Assembly (NCBI GenBank): GCA_030695725.1
Contig: JAUYPN010000010.1
Coordinates: forward strand, 1-16,676
Length of the DNA stretch: 16,676 nt
Direction: 5' to 3'
From: Candidatus Omnitrophota bacterium
Lineage (GTDB): Bacteria > Omnitrophota > Gorgyraeia > 2-01-FULL-45-10
Shown: positions 1 to 6,804 of the stretch, in pieces
Numbering within the stretch: position 1 is the first letter of the stretch
How the letters are laid out: the number at the start of each line of letters is the position of its first letter
Translations under genes and position numbers: made by a program
The notes under the pieces: generated by a model
The model's input: only the letters and a program-made list of their open reading frames with translations
Databases searched by the model: none
What the model was told of the DNA's origin: nothing

Positions 1-591
1 AGCCGGGTAGTTCCCATACCGGGAACGAGGGCGTGGCTTTTAGAGGCCAACAGCCTATACTTATGCCGATGGTTGCGGGAGAATATAGTCTTAAACAAGA
101 AAGAATTTTTAAGCCGGTTAGGACAGCTGCCGAAAGATGAAATAGCGGCGTTTCTAAAAGGGCTCTTCGACGCCGAGGGATGTGTAAATTTAAATTCTCA
201 TCAAATAAGCTTATGCATGACAGACAGGTACCTTGTGCGTATCGCTCAATTACTGCTTCTGAAATTCGACATCGCAGCATCTTTCTATATGCCGAAGAAG
301 GTTAAGAGCGAATGGAGCCAGTCCTATGCTATATTAATAAGTAACCGCCGCTCTTTTGAAAAGTTCATCGAATCGATTAATTTTACATCTGAAATCAAGA
401 AGGAGCGGCTCCATTGTCTGACATCGGTCAACGGAAAAAATGGTAAATGCACGGTTATGTCGGATGAGAAAGTTTTTTATCAGCCAATATTGGGCATTAC
501 TCAAGTAAAGTCAGACGAAGAATTCCTTTTTGATCTGGAGGTAGAGCATCCGGACGCGAGTTTTATCGCGAACGGGTTCGTATCCCACAAT
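1..591 (+). mobile_element. Intein (C-terminal part) with LAGLIDADG homing endonuclease, in GlmS
   Basis: This is the in-frame protein-splicing element in glmS. A LAGLIDADG-type motif, FLKGLFDAEG, is at 151-180, followed by an endonuclease-like stretch. The C-terminal splicing block reads FLFDLEVEHPDASFIANGF and then VSHN, and is followed by Ser as the +1 extein residue. The penultimate His and terminal Asn expected for Asn cyclisation are both present. The junction lies between 591 and 592, just before the Ser of the conserved GlmS GHSRWATHG-type motif. The N-terminal splice block, and presumably the first LAGLIDADG motif, lie upstream of base 1. This segment looks more AT-rich than the flanking extein, which fits horizontal acquisition (inference). 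Confidence 0.93.
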
Positions 592-2238
592 AGCCGCTGG
601 GCCACGCATGGCGTGCCCAGCGATATAAACGCGCATCCGCATCTTGACTGTAAAGGCAAGCTTGCGGTAGTCCATAACGGCATAATCGAAAACTACCTGG
701 AGCTGAAAAATAAACTGATAGGGGAAGGCCACAAATTCCGCTCCGAGACCGATACCGAAGTCATAGCCCATCTGATCGAAAAATTTTACTCGGGCGACAT
801 AGCCGAGGCTGTCCGCAGGGCGGTCAAGCTCCTGCGCGGCTCTTACGCCATCGTCGTGATCCATAAAGACGAACCCCAAAGAATGGTCGGAGTGCGTTGC
901 GACTCGCCATTAATAATCGGATTGGGTAAGAATGAGAATTTTCTCGCCAGCGATGTGCCGGCGGTACTGGACCATACCAAAGACGTCATATATCTGAATA
1001 ATCACGAGATCGCGGTCCTTACCAAAGATAATGTGGCGATAAAAGACCCCGAATGGCGCAAGATCAGCAGGAAGCCGTCTAAGATAAAATGGGACATAAG
1101 CCAGGCTGAAAAAGGCGGCTATAAACACTTCATGCTGAAAGAGATATTCGAGCAGGGCCGCATATTGACCAATATCCTGGACGAGAGGTGCAAGAACGGA
1201 AAGATAGGCTTCGATGAGCTGAAGATATCCGCCGCCGCGCTTAAAAAGATCAAGCGCATAGCCATAGTAGCCTGCGGCACGGCGTATCACGCCGGGCTTG
1301 CGGGCAAGTATATGCTCGAAGAATTGGCGAAGATCCCGTGCTGGGTCGACGTCTCGAGCGAATTCAGGTACAGGAACCCGCTCGTCGACAAAGAGACGCT
1401 CATGATAGTGATCTCGCAGTCGGGCGAGACGGCCGATACTCTCGCGGCGCTCAGAGAGGCGAAGAGGCATGGTGCGAAAGTCCTGGCCATCTGTAACGTC
1501 CTTGGCAGTTCCATCGCGAGGGAATCCGACGGCGTCATCTATACTCACGCCGGCCCCGAGATCGCCGTGGCGTCGACGAAGGCGTATACGGCGCAGCTCT
1601 CGGTATTCTATCTATTAACCATGTATCTTTCCGGAATAAGGAATACGGTCGCCCCCGCGAAGCTGGGCGTCCTATTAAAGGAGCTGAAGCGCGTTCCGGA
1701 GCTGATGGAAGAACTTCTCGCCGAATACAAGCCGGATTATAATCTGCTTGCGGCTTACGCCGAGGGTTTTAAGAAATATTACCATGAAAAGCATAACAAG
1801 ACCTTCTTTCTCTATCTGGCGAGAAACATAAATTATCCCAATGCCCTCGAAGGCGCCCTTAAGTTAAAGGAGATAGCGTATATTAGTGCCGAAGGTTATC
1901 CTGCCGGAGAGATGAAGCACGGGCCGATAGCTTTGATCGACGAGAATCCCTGGGTGGTCTGCATAGCCGTCAAGAGCAAGACCTACGAAAAAATGATATC
2001 GAACATCCAGGAGATAAAGGCGCGTAACGGCATAGTCATCGCTATATCTACCGAGGGCGACAAAGAGATATTACATCACAATATCAACTACCTGATAGAG
2101 ATACCCAAAGTCGAGGAGCTCTTCTCGCCGCTTCTGGTGGCGATACCCCTGCAGTTATTGGCGTATTACGTTGCGCGCGCATTCGGATACGATATTGACC
2201 AGCCGCGAAACTTAGCAAAATCGGTGACCGTAGAATAA
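1..2238 (+). CDS. glmS: Glutamine--fructose-6-phosphate aminotransferase (isomerizing), 5'-truncated, intein-containing
   Basis: GlmS makes glucosamine-6-phosphate from fructose-6-phosphate and glutamine, the first step of UDP-GlcNAc supply for the cell wall. The reading frame is open from base 1; the TTG at 73 is an internal codon, not a start. Bases 1-591 encode intein. From 592 the host protein resumes with SRWATHG, then HNGIIEN and SETDTEVIAHL of the glutaminase domain. Two SIS sugar-isomerase domains follow: SQSGET at 1414-1431, then EGALKLKEIAYI and EMKHGP, ending DQPRNLAKSVTVE. The 548-residue C-extein matches a roughly 610-residue GlmS with the first 60-70 residues, including the catalytic N-terminal Cys, upstream of the window. 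The TAA is 1 nt before rsmI. Activity depends on splicing. Confidence 0.95.
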   Translation, partial: SRVVPIPGTRAWLLEANSLYLCRWLRENIVLNKKEFLSRLGQLPKDEIAAFLKGLFDAEGCVNLNSHQISLCMTDRYLVRIAQLLLLKFDIAASFYMPKKVKSEWSQSYAILISNRRSFEKFIESINFTSEIKKERLHCLTSVNGKNGKCTVMSDEKVFYQPILGITQVKSDEEFLFDLEVEHPDASFIANGFVSHNSRWATHGVPSDINAHPHLDCKGKLAVVHNGIIENYLELKNKLIGEGHKFRSETDTEVIAHLIEKFYSGDIAEAVRRAVKLLRGSYAIVVIHKDEPQRMVGVRCDSPLIIGLGKNENFLASDVPAVLDHTKDVIYLNNHEIAVLTKDNVAIKDPEWRKISRKPSKIKWDISQAEKGGYKHFMLKEIFEQGRILTNILDERCKNGKIGFDELKISAAALKKIKRIAIVACGTAYHAGLAGKYMLEELAKIPCWVDVSSEFRYRNPLVDKETLMIVISQSGETADTLAALREAKRHGAKVLAICNVLGSSIARESDGVIYTHAGPEIAVASTKAYTAQLSVFYLLTMYLSGIRNTVAPAKLGVLLKELKRVPELMEELLAEYKPDYNLLAAYAEGFKKYYHEKHNKTFFLYLARNINYPNALEGALKLKEIAYISAEGYPAGEMKHGPIALIDENPWVVCIAVKSKTYEKMISNIQEIKARNGIVIAISTEGDKEILHHNINYLIEIPKVEELFSPLLVAIPLQLLAYYVARAFGYDIDQPRNLAKSVTVE

Positions 2239-2239
2239 T

Positions 2240-2902
2240 ATGTCCGGAACCTTATACGTAGTAGCTACGCCGATCGGCAACCTCGAAGATATCACCCTGC
2301 GCGCGATAGATACGCTTAAAACAGTAGATTTGATCGCCGCGGAAGACACTCGCCACACCAACATCCTCTTAGAAAAATACGGCATCAAGACTCACATGAC
2401 GAGCTACTTCGAGCATAATAAGATACAGAAGGGGGATTATCTGCTCAAGTTTTTAAATGAGGGCAAATCGGTAGCCCTTGTATCGGACGCCGGCACGCCC
2501 GGCATATCGGATCCGGGTTACAATATCATAAGGCTCTGCATAGATAATGATATACCGGTAGTGCCGATACCGGGGCCGTCAGGAATAATCGCGGCTCTTA
2601 CTATTTCCGGAAAGCCTACGCATGAATTCACATTCGTCGGATTTTTATCGCCCAAGCCTATAAAACGAAAGAATCAGCTTAAGAAATTACACGATGAAAA
2701 GAGGACTATAATCCTGTATGAGTCCGTGCACAGGATAGAGAAGCTTTTGAACGACATTTTAGAGGTTTGCGGCGATACGGAAATTGTTGTGGCAAGAGAA
2801 GTTACGAAAAAATTTGAAGAGATAAGGCGAGAAAAAGTCAGCACATCTATTGAGCACTTTAAGACGCATAAGCCCAAGGGCGAGTTCGTTGTGATCGTAT
2901 AA
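2240..2902 (+). CDS. rsmI: 16S rRNA (cytidine-1402-2'-O)-methyltransferase RsmI
   Basis: This SAM-dependent enzyme 2'-O-methylates C1402 in the ribosomal decoding centre. It belongs to the tetrapyrrole-methylase fold family. Family motifs are TPIGNLEDIT near residue 10, AEDTRHT near 35, SDAGTPGISDPG near 82-93 and IPGPSG near 115. It ends GEFVVIV at residue 220. E. coli RsmI has about 286 residues, so the small C-terminal domain is absent, as in many shorter homologues. The palindromic element right after the gene did not cause this: removing it leaves the same stop codon. The start is 1 nt after the glmS stop and has no clear Shine-Dalgarno, which suggests translational coupling. Confidence 0.93.
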   Translation: MSGTLYVVATPIGNLEDITLRAIDTLKTVDLIAAEDTRHTNILLEKYGIKTHMTSYFEHNKIQKGDYLLKFLNEGKSVALVSDAGTPGISDPGYNIIRLCIDNDIPVVPIPGPSGIIAALTISGKPTHEFTFVGFLSPKPIKRKNQLKKLHDEKRTIILYESVHRIEKLLNDILEVCGDTEIVVAREVTKKFEEIRREKVSTSIEHFKTHKPKGEFVVIV

Positions 2903-2903
2903 A

Positions 2904-2977
2904 GGGATTGCTGAAAAACTGTCATTGCGAGCCCCCATGCTTTCTTGCGAAAGCAAGAATGGGGGCGAAGCAATCCC
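2904..2977. repeat. 74-nt palindromic element with ATAAA direct repeats
   Basis: Outer arms GGGATTGCT (2904-2912) and AGCAATCCC (2969-2977) enclose a second stem, GCCCCCA (2931-2937) with TGGGGGC (2960-2966). Inside that is TTCTTGC (2942-2948) with GCAAGAA (2953-2959) around a GAAA tetraloop. ATAAA flanks both sides (2899-2903 and 2978-2982), as expected of a 5-bp target duplication. The left copy overlaps the rsmI stop codon. No U-tract follows on the plus strand, so it is a poor terminator for rsmI in that direction. It looks like a non-autonomous, REP- or MITE-like element. Confidence 0.8.
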
Positions 2978-2988
2978 ATAAAAAAGCC

Positions 2989-3017
2989 TTGACAAAGAGG
3001 ACGCTTTGTGGTATCAT
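2989..3017 (+). promoter_or_regulatory. Sigma70-type promoter of the pyr operon
   Basis: A perfect -35 box TTGACA (2989-2994) is followed by a 17-bp spacer and a TATCAT -10 box (3012-3017). Transcription would start near 3023-3026, about 220 nt before pyrR. That leaves room for the PyrR-responsive leader. Confidence 0.75.
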
Positions 3018-3032
3018 TCCATCATAATATTA

Positions 3033-3062
3033 ACCTTTCGACAAGCTCAGGGTTGTACCTTT
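3033..3062. repeat. Short CTCAGG-family repeat in the pyr leader, flanked by ACCTTT
   Basis: TTTCGACAAGCTCAGGG at 3036-3052 matches the repeat family found inside pyrE (8814-8832) and pyrF (8295-8314). Direct repeats ACCTTT at 3033-3038 and 3057-3062 bracket it, 24 nt apart, and could be a target duplication. The right copy supplies the 5' arm of the PyrR-hairpin lower stem. A chance 6-bp match cannot be excluded here. Confidence 0.5.
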
Positions 3063-3091
3063 TAAAGCCGGAACAGAGAGTCCGGGAAAGG
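3058..3091 (+). promoter_or_regulatory. PyrR-binding hairpin in the leader RNA
   Basis: The lower stem is CCTTT (3058-3062) with AAAGG (3087-3091). A purine-rich 5' bulge TAAAG (3063-3067) separates it from the upper stem CCGGA (3068-3072) with TCCGG (3081-3085). An A-G mismatch closes the hexaloop CAGAGA (3074-3079). This matches the known PyrR-binding architecture, in which the hexaloop is CNGNGA and the bulge is asymmetric. It sits in the leader of pyrR itself, the usual autoregulated position. PyrR with UMP is expected to bind here and favour termination downstream. Confidence 0.85.
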
Positions 3092-3099
3092 AATAGAAA

Positions 3100-3168
3100 A
3101 TGACGAACAATGGACCCACGCGTCTGGATCATGTAGATACGTGGGGTTTTTTGTTTGCTGTAGTTTAA
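3100..3168 (+). CDS. Possible 22-residue leader peptide overlapping the pyr terminator
   Basis: ATG at 3100 opens 22 codons that end at TAA 3166-3168. An AAAGGA Shine-Dalgarno (3087-3092) lies 7 nt upstream and coincides with the 3' arm of the PyrR-binding hairpin. The peptide begins MTNNGPTRLDHVDTWG and has no recognisable homologue. The frame runs through the whole terminator hairpin and U-tract. A translating ribosome would therefore melt the terminator, and PyrR bound to the hairpin would hide the ribosome site. Coding status is uncertain; a frame this short could be chance. Confidence 0.4.
   Translation: MTNNGPTRLDHVDTWGFLFAVV
3115..3152 (+). terminator. Intrinsic terminator / attenuator of the pyr operon
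   Basis: CCCACG (3115-3120) pairs with CGTGGG (3140-3145), and an inner stem GTCT/AGAT extends the helix. Six T residues follow at 3147-3152. The position between the PyrR-binding hairpin and pyrR is that of a transcription attenuator. I did not find a convincing classical antiterminator. The best candidate pairs GGGTTGT (3050-3056) with ACA (3107-3109) and ACCC (3114-3117), and this would enclose the PyrR hairpin instead of excluding it. Confidence 0.8.
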
Positions 3169-3179
3169 TAGCAGCAAAC
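3153..3179. other. 8-bp stem-loop just after the attenuator
   Basis: GTTTGCTG (3153-3160) is perfectly complementary to CAGCAAAC (3172-3179) around an 11-nt loop. It begins at the last base of the terminator tail. Its role is unknown; it could stabilise the readthrough mRNA or be a small inserted palindrome. Confidence 0.5.
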
Positions 3180-3180
3180 A

Positions 3181-3227
3181 ATCCGCCGAAGCACTGAGTC
3201 TACGGCGGGGTGAATGCGAAGGCGGAT
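3181..3227. repeat. Palindromic segment upstream of pyrR with two alternative stems
   Basis: ATCCGCC (3181-3187) can pair with GGCGGAT (3221-3227), while the overlapping CCGCCG (3183-3188) can pair with CGGCGG (3203-3208). It resembles TCCGCCGAAG...GCGAAGGCGGA repeats. It ends 5 nt before the pyrR Shine-Dalgarno, so folding could affect pyrR translation. I saw no clear target duplication. Confidence 0.45.
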
Positions 3228-3242
3228 ATACGAGGTGTTCAG

Positions 3243-3791
3243 ATGAAATTAAAAGAGAAATCGAAAATACTGGACAAAGAAACAATAGAGAAATCCTTGA
3301 AAAGGATGGCGCATGAGATCGTAGAAAATGCCGTAGATATGAAAGACACTGTATTGATTGGCATTAAAAACCGCGGCGCGTATATCGCTGAAAGGATTGC
3401 GGATAATATCAGGGACATTGCGGGCTCGCGCCCCGAAGTAGGAGCCCTTGACATCACTCTTTACAGAGACGACCTTACTCAAGTGTCCGAACAGCCCGTG
3501 GTTCACGCCACGGAGATAACCTTCGATATTGAAAATAAAAGAATAGTGCTTGTGGACGACGTTCTCTTTACCGGAAGGACCATACGATGCGCGCTCGACG
3601 CGTTGATAGATTTCGGCAGGCCAAAACTCATACAGCTGGCGGTGCTTGTCGACAGGGGCCACAGGGAGCTTCCGATAAGGGCGGATTATGTGGGCAAGAA
3701 TATTCCCACCAATGCGGACGAAGTCGTAGAGGTACGGTTATCGGAATCCGACGGTAAAGACGAAGTGGTGCTTTGCGAAAAAGCCGATTAA
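3243..3791 (+). CDS. pyrR: Bifunctional pyr operon regulator / uracil phosphoribosyltransferase PyrR
   Basis: PyrR is a phosphoribosyltransferase-fold RNA-binding protein. It binds UMP or UTP and then the pyr leader hairpin, causing attenuation, and many homologues keep uracil phosphoribosyltransferase activity. The PRPP-loop motif VLVDDVLFTGRT is present, as are family signatures IGIKNRGAYIAERIA, LDITLYRDDL and QLAVLVDRGHRELPI. I chose ATG 3243 because a GAGGTG ribosome site (3232-3237) precedes it by 5 nt and MKLKEKSKILD is a typical beginning. The upstream in-frame ATG at 3210 would add 11 residues encoded by a palindromic leader segment and is unlikely. The protein has 182 residues, normal for PyrR. 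It is the first gene of the pyr operon, behind its own binding site. Confidence 0.94.
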   Translation: MKLKEKSKILDKETIEKSLKRMAHEIVENAVDMKDTVLIGIKNRGAYIAERIADNIRDIAGSRPEVGALDITLYRDDLTQVSEQPVVHATEITFDIENKRIVLVDDVLFTGRTIRCALDALIDFGRPKLIQLAVLVDRGHRELPIRADYVGKNIPTNADEVVEVRLSESDGKDEVVLCEKAD

Positions 3792-3794
3792 AAA

Positions 3795-4736
3795 ATGGTA
3801 AACGAAAAGAAAATGATATGGACAAAAAAGGATCTGCTCGGTCTCGAGTATCTGTCAAAGGAAGAGATCGAGCACATCTTATATACGGCCGCGAGCTTTA
3901 AAGAGGTTACGACGCGCCAGATTAAGAAAGTGCCGGCCCTGCGCGGCAAGACGGTGGTGAATCTCTTCTACGAGCCGTCGACGAGAACGCGCATATCATT
4001 TGAGCTGGCCGCCAAGCGCCTCTCCGCCGACGTCATAAATGTGGCGGTCGAGTCGTCGAGCGTGCGCAAGGGCGAAACGCTTATTGACACCGGCAGGAAT
4101 ATAGAGGCTTTAAAGATAGACATAATCGTGGTCCGCCACGACTGCTCGGGCGCGCCCAACATCCTCGCGCGCTCGGTAAAGGCGAGCGTGGTCAACGCGG
4201 GCGACGGATGGCACGAGCATCCCACGCAGGCCCTTCTCGATATCTTCACATTAAAATCGAAGCTCGGCAGGATCGAAGACCTGAGCGTGAGCATAATAGG
4301 CGACATTGCCCACTCGAGGGTCGCCCGCTCTAATATCTGGGGGCTGACCAAGCTTGGCGCAAAGGTTACCGTCTGCGCTCCGAAGACGCTGATACCTGAG
4401 GGCATCGAAAAGATGGGCGTCAAGGTGACCAATGATCTCGACGAGGCGATAAGAGAGGCCGATGCTATAAATGTGCTGAGGATGCAGCTTGAGCGCGATA
4501 CATCGGGTGCCTTCCCGACAAAGATAGATTTCTTCAAGCAATACGGGATATCCGAAGAGAGACTTAAGGCTTGCAAGAAAGGCATAGTGGTAATGCATCC
4601 CGGGCCGATAAACAGGGGAGTCGAGATGTCGAGCGGAGTCGCCGACGGCCAGAACTCGGTCATACTGGAGCAGGTCACCAACGGCATAGCCGTGAGGATG
4701 GCGGTCCTGTATCTCGTCGCGCACGCGAAAAGATAA
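3795..4736 (+). CDS. pyrB: Aspartate carbamoyltransferase catalytic subunit
   Basis: PyrB condenses carbamoyl phosphate with L-aspartate to N-carbamoyl-aspartate, the committed pyrimidine step. Visible motifs are the carbamoyl-phosphate site EPSTRTR (residues 60-66), GDGWHEHPTQALLDIFT (137-151, HPTQ at 142-145) and HPGPINRGVE near the C-terminus. The 313-residue length is typical. The start is uncertain: ATG 3795 lacks a clear ribosome site, and Met7 (ATG 3813, MIWTKKDLLGLEYLS) aligns better with the usual family N-terminus. No pyrI regulatory subunit gene is nearby, so the enzyme is probably the unregulated or PyrC-associated type (inference). It lies 3 nt after pyrR and 3 nt before pyrC. 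Confidence 0.95.
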   Translation: MVNEKKMIWTKKDLLGLEYLSKEEIEHILYTAASFKEVTTRQIKKVPALRGKTVVNLFYEPSTRTRISFELAAKRLSADVINVAVESSSVRKGETLIDTGRNIEALKIDIIVVRHDCSGAPNILARSVKASVVNAGDGWHEHPTQALLDIFTLKSKLGRIEDLSVSIIGDIAHSRVARSNIWGLTKLGAKVTVCAPKTLIPEGIEKMGVKVTNDLDEAIREADAINVLRMQLERDTSGAFPTKIDFFKQYGISEERLKACKKGIVVMHPGPINRGVEMSSGVADGQNSVILEQVTNGIAVRMAVLYLVAHAKR

Positions 4737-4739
4737 AAT

Positions 4740-6053
4740 ATGGCAAAGTATCTGATAAAGAACGGAAGAGTGATAGACCCGGTGAATAAGATCGACGATA
4801 TCCTTGACATTCTGATGTCCGATGGCAAGATAGAAAAGGTCGATAAAAATATCGACGATTCTAACCTGGTTAGTTTAATCAGGTTAGACGCCAAGGGCAT
4901 GATAGTCGCCCCCGGCTTCGTCGATATGCATACGCATTTAAGAGAGCCCGGCAGAGAGGATGAGGAGACCGTTCTCACCGGCACGCTTGCCGCCATAAAA
5001 GGCGGATTCACAAGCGTAGCCTGCATGCCCAACACCGAACCTCCTCTGGACAACCCGGCCATAATAAGAGCGCTTAAAGATACGATAAAGAAAGATGCCG
5101 CGGCGAACGTATTCGTAATAGGATCGATCACCGAAGGCCGCGCGGGCAAGCGGGCCACCGATTTCCATAAGATGAAGAAGGCCGGGGCCGTCGCGGTATC
5201 CGATGACGGATCATCGGTGGATGACGAGACGGTCATGTCAGCTGCTCTTGAACAGTCGAAGGAAGAGGACCTGCTCGTGATAACGCATTGCGAAGACCGC
5301 AGGATATCGGGAACAGGCGTGATGAACCACGGATTTACGGCGACAAAGCTCGGCTTAAAAGGGATACCTTCCGAGAGCGAATACGAACGCGTGAAGCGCG
5401 ACATTGAGCTGGCGAAGAAAGCCTCCGCGCGTATCCATATAGCGCACGTGAGCACCAAAGAGTCGGTAGATATCATACGCCGCGCGAAGGCCGATGGTGT
5501 AAAGGTCACGGCGGAGGCCGCACCCCATTATCTCGCGTTAACTGAGGAATGCTCGGCCGCATACGATACCAATACAAAAATGAACCCTCCTCTGAGATCA
5601 AAAGAAGACTCCGATGAATTAAAGAAAGGCCTGGAAGACGGCACTATAGATGTCATAGCTACCGATCACGCTCCGCATACAGACAGCGAGAAGGATGTTG
5701 AGTTTGCGTTTGCGCCGTTCGGTATAATAGGGCTGGAGACGGCCCTCAGCCTGTCCGCGATGGAGCTCGTCGGAAAGAAGATCCTCTCCTGGCCGGAGCT
5801 TATAGTTAAAATGTCCGTAAATCCCTCGAACATCCTGGGCATAAATAGAGGCAATCTAAAGAAAGGTTCGATAGCCGACGTAGTCATCATAGATCCTAGC
5901 GGTGAGTATACATATACAAAAGATTCCATAGTATCGAGGTCAAAGAATTCGCCCTTTATAAACTGGATACTGAAAGGCAAAGTTGCAAAGGTATTTGTAG
6001 GAGGCCGGCTGGTAACTTATGAAGCAATTAAAGGTAAAAATAATAGAGAATAA
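4740..6053 (+). CDS. pyrC: Dihydroorotase, class I
   Basis: PyrC cyclises carbamoyl-aspartate to dihydroorotate. It is an amidohydrolase with the expected metal ligands: DMHTHLREPG (H64, H66), SDDGSS (D155/D156), THCED (H183), HIAHVS (H236) and ATDHAPH (D309). The 437-residue length and HTHLRE signature fit the class I enzymes that often associate with PyrB. Near residues 41-49 the DNA contains CTAACCTG (4861-4868) and CAGGTTAG (4880-4887), an inverted repeat in frame. Homologues carry a variable linker of similar length there, so I do not call it an insertion. The 3' end overlaps the pyrK start by 35 nt. Confidence 0.95.
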   Translation: MAKYLIKNGRVIDPVNKIDDILDILMSDGKIEKVDKNIDDSNLVSLIRLDAKGMIVAPGFVDMHTHLREPGREDEETVLTGTLAAIKGGFTSVACMPNTEPPLDNPAIIRALKDTIKKDAAANVFVIGSITEGRAGKRATDFHKMKKAGAVAVSDDGSSVDDETVMSAALEQSKEEDLLVITHCEDRRISGTGVMNHGFTATKLGLKGIPSESEYERVKRDIELAKKASARIHIAHVSTKESVDIIRRAKADGVKVTAEAAPHYLALTEECSAAYDTNTKMNPPLRSKEDSDELKKGLEDGTIDVIATDHAPHTDSEKDVEFAFAPFGIIGLETALSLSAMELVGKKILSWPELIVKMSVNPSNILGINRGNLKKGSIADVVIIDPSGEYTYTKDSIVSRSKNSPFINWILKGKVAKVFVGGRLVTYEAIKGKNNRE

Positions 6054-6804
6054 AAGAATAGCGCGGGATTTCTACAGGATGCGGCTTGCCTCTGCGTATC
6101 TGGCGAAAAACTCCAAGCCGGGACAGTTTGTCGAGATCAGGTGTTCTGAAGGGAACGAAGTTCTCCTGAGGCGGCCATTGGGTGTGCACAGAATATCGGA
6201 TGGCGGCATAGAAGTCCTGTATGAGGTCGTCGGCAAAGGGACTGAGCTTCTTTCGCGAAAAAATACGGGCGAGATGCTCGATGTCATAGGGCCGCTGGGG
6301 AACGGATTTGATACAAGAGCACAAGAGCACAAGAGCACAAGTCACAAGATCCTTGTCGCGGGAGGAGTAGGCGTAGCGCCTCTCGCCGCGCTGGCGGAAG
6401 AATTGAAGAAGAAAAAAACCAGGGTGACTGTGATAATAGGTGCAAAGACAGGTTCGCACATATTATGCGAAAAAGAATTAAAAAAATCAGGTTGTGAAGT
6501 CAGGATAACTACCGAGGACGGCTCCAAAGGCCGCAAAGGCCTGGTTACGGATTGTTTAACTTCATTACTCCAGGCTCCCAACTCCCAACCCCCGGCTCTC
6601 TACGCCTGCGGCCCTACAGCTATGCTAAAGGCTATCGCGAAGATTGCCGCTGAAAAGCGGATACCCTGTCAGGTGTCTATGGAAGAGCGTATGGCGTGCG
6701 GCGTCGGCGTCTGCTTGGGATGTCCGGTGAAAATGAAGAGCGGCGGGTATAAGATGGCCTGCAAGGACGGACCGGTATTCGACGCGAAGGAGATATCGTG
6801 GTGA
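6019..6804 (+). CDS. pyrK: Dihydroorotate dehydrogenase electron-transfer subunit PyrK
   Basis: PyrK carries FAD and a [2Fe-2S] cluster and passes electrons from PyrD to NAD+. The ferredoxin-reductase fold shows RRPLGVH (51-57, FAD binding), AGGVGVAPL (114-122, nucleotide binding) and ACGP (196-199). Cluster ligands are C227, C232, C235 and C248 in ACGVGVCLGC and MACKDGPVF. The start overlaps pyrC, with AGGAGG at 5999-6004, a long 14 nt upstream of the ATG. Three copies of the 8-mer ACAAGAGC at 6313-6336 encode an unusual linker (residues 99-106) between the FAD and nucleotide domains. A second low-complexity stretch, CTCCCAA twice near 6575-6588, encodes part of QAPNSQPPA before the ACGP motif. 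Core residues are intact. Confidence 0.94.
   Translation: MKQLKVKIIENKRIARDFYRMRLASAYLAKNSKPGQFVEIRCSEGNEVLLRRPLGVHRISDGGIEVLYEVVGKGTELLSRKNTGEMLDVIGPLGNGFDTRAQEHKSTSHKILVAGGVGVAPLAALAEELKKKKTRVTVIIGAKTGSHILCEKELKKSGCEVRITTEDGSKGRKGLVTDCLTSLLQAPNSQPPALYACGPTAMLKAIAKIAAEKRIPCQVSMEERMACGVGVCLGCPVKMKSGGYKMACKDGPVFDAKEISW
6313..6336. repeat. Three tandem 8-nt repeats inside pyrK
   Basis: ACAAGAGC occurs three times without a break, followed by the decayed copies ACAAGTC and ACAAGAT. Three 8-nt units make 24 nt, so the frame is kept. It encodes the interdomain linker TRAQEHKS. Confidence 0.85.

Noticed and set aside
73..75. TTG as the start of the glmS/intein frame
   Set aside because: The frame is open to base 1, and the residues before TTG continue into the intein. 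It is an internal Leu codon.
2240..2902. RsmI truncated by the downstream palindrome
   Set aside because: Removing the element and one ATAAA leaves the same TAA, so the 220-residue length predates the insertion. Short RsmI forms are common.
3210..3242. Upstream ATG start for PyrR adding 11 residues
   Set aside because: It lies within a palindromic leader segment and has no ribosome site. ATG 3243 has GAGGTG at good spacing and a family-like N-terminus.
4854..4890. GACG repeats and a CTAACCTG/CAGGTTAG palindrome in pyrC, possibly a further in-frame insertion of 33 nt
   Set aside because: Dihydroorotases normally have a variable linker of about this length before the DAxG motif, so removal does not give a more typical protein. 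A 4-bp repeat is not enough by itself.
3968..5509. 513-codon open frame on the minus strand opposite pyrB and pyrC
   Set aside because: pyrB and pyrC on the plus strand are unmistakable. The antisense translation is rich in Ser, Ile, Thr and Phe without family motifs and is a by-product of codon use.
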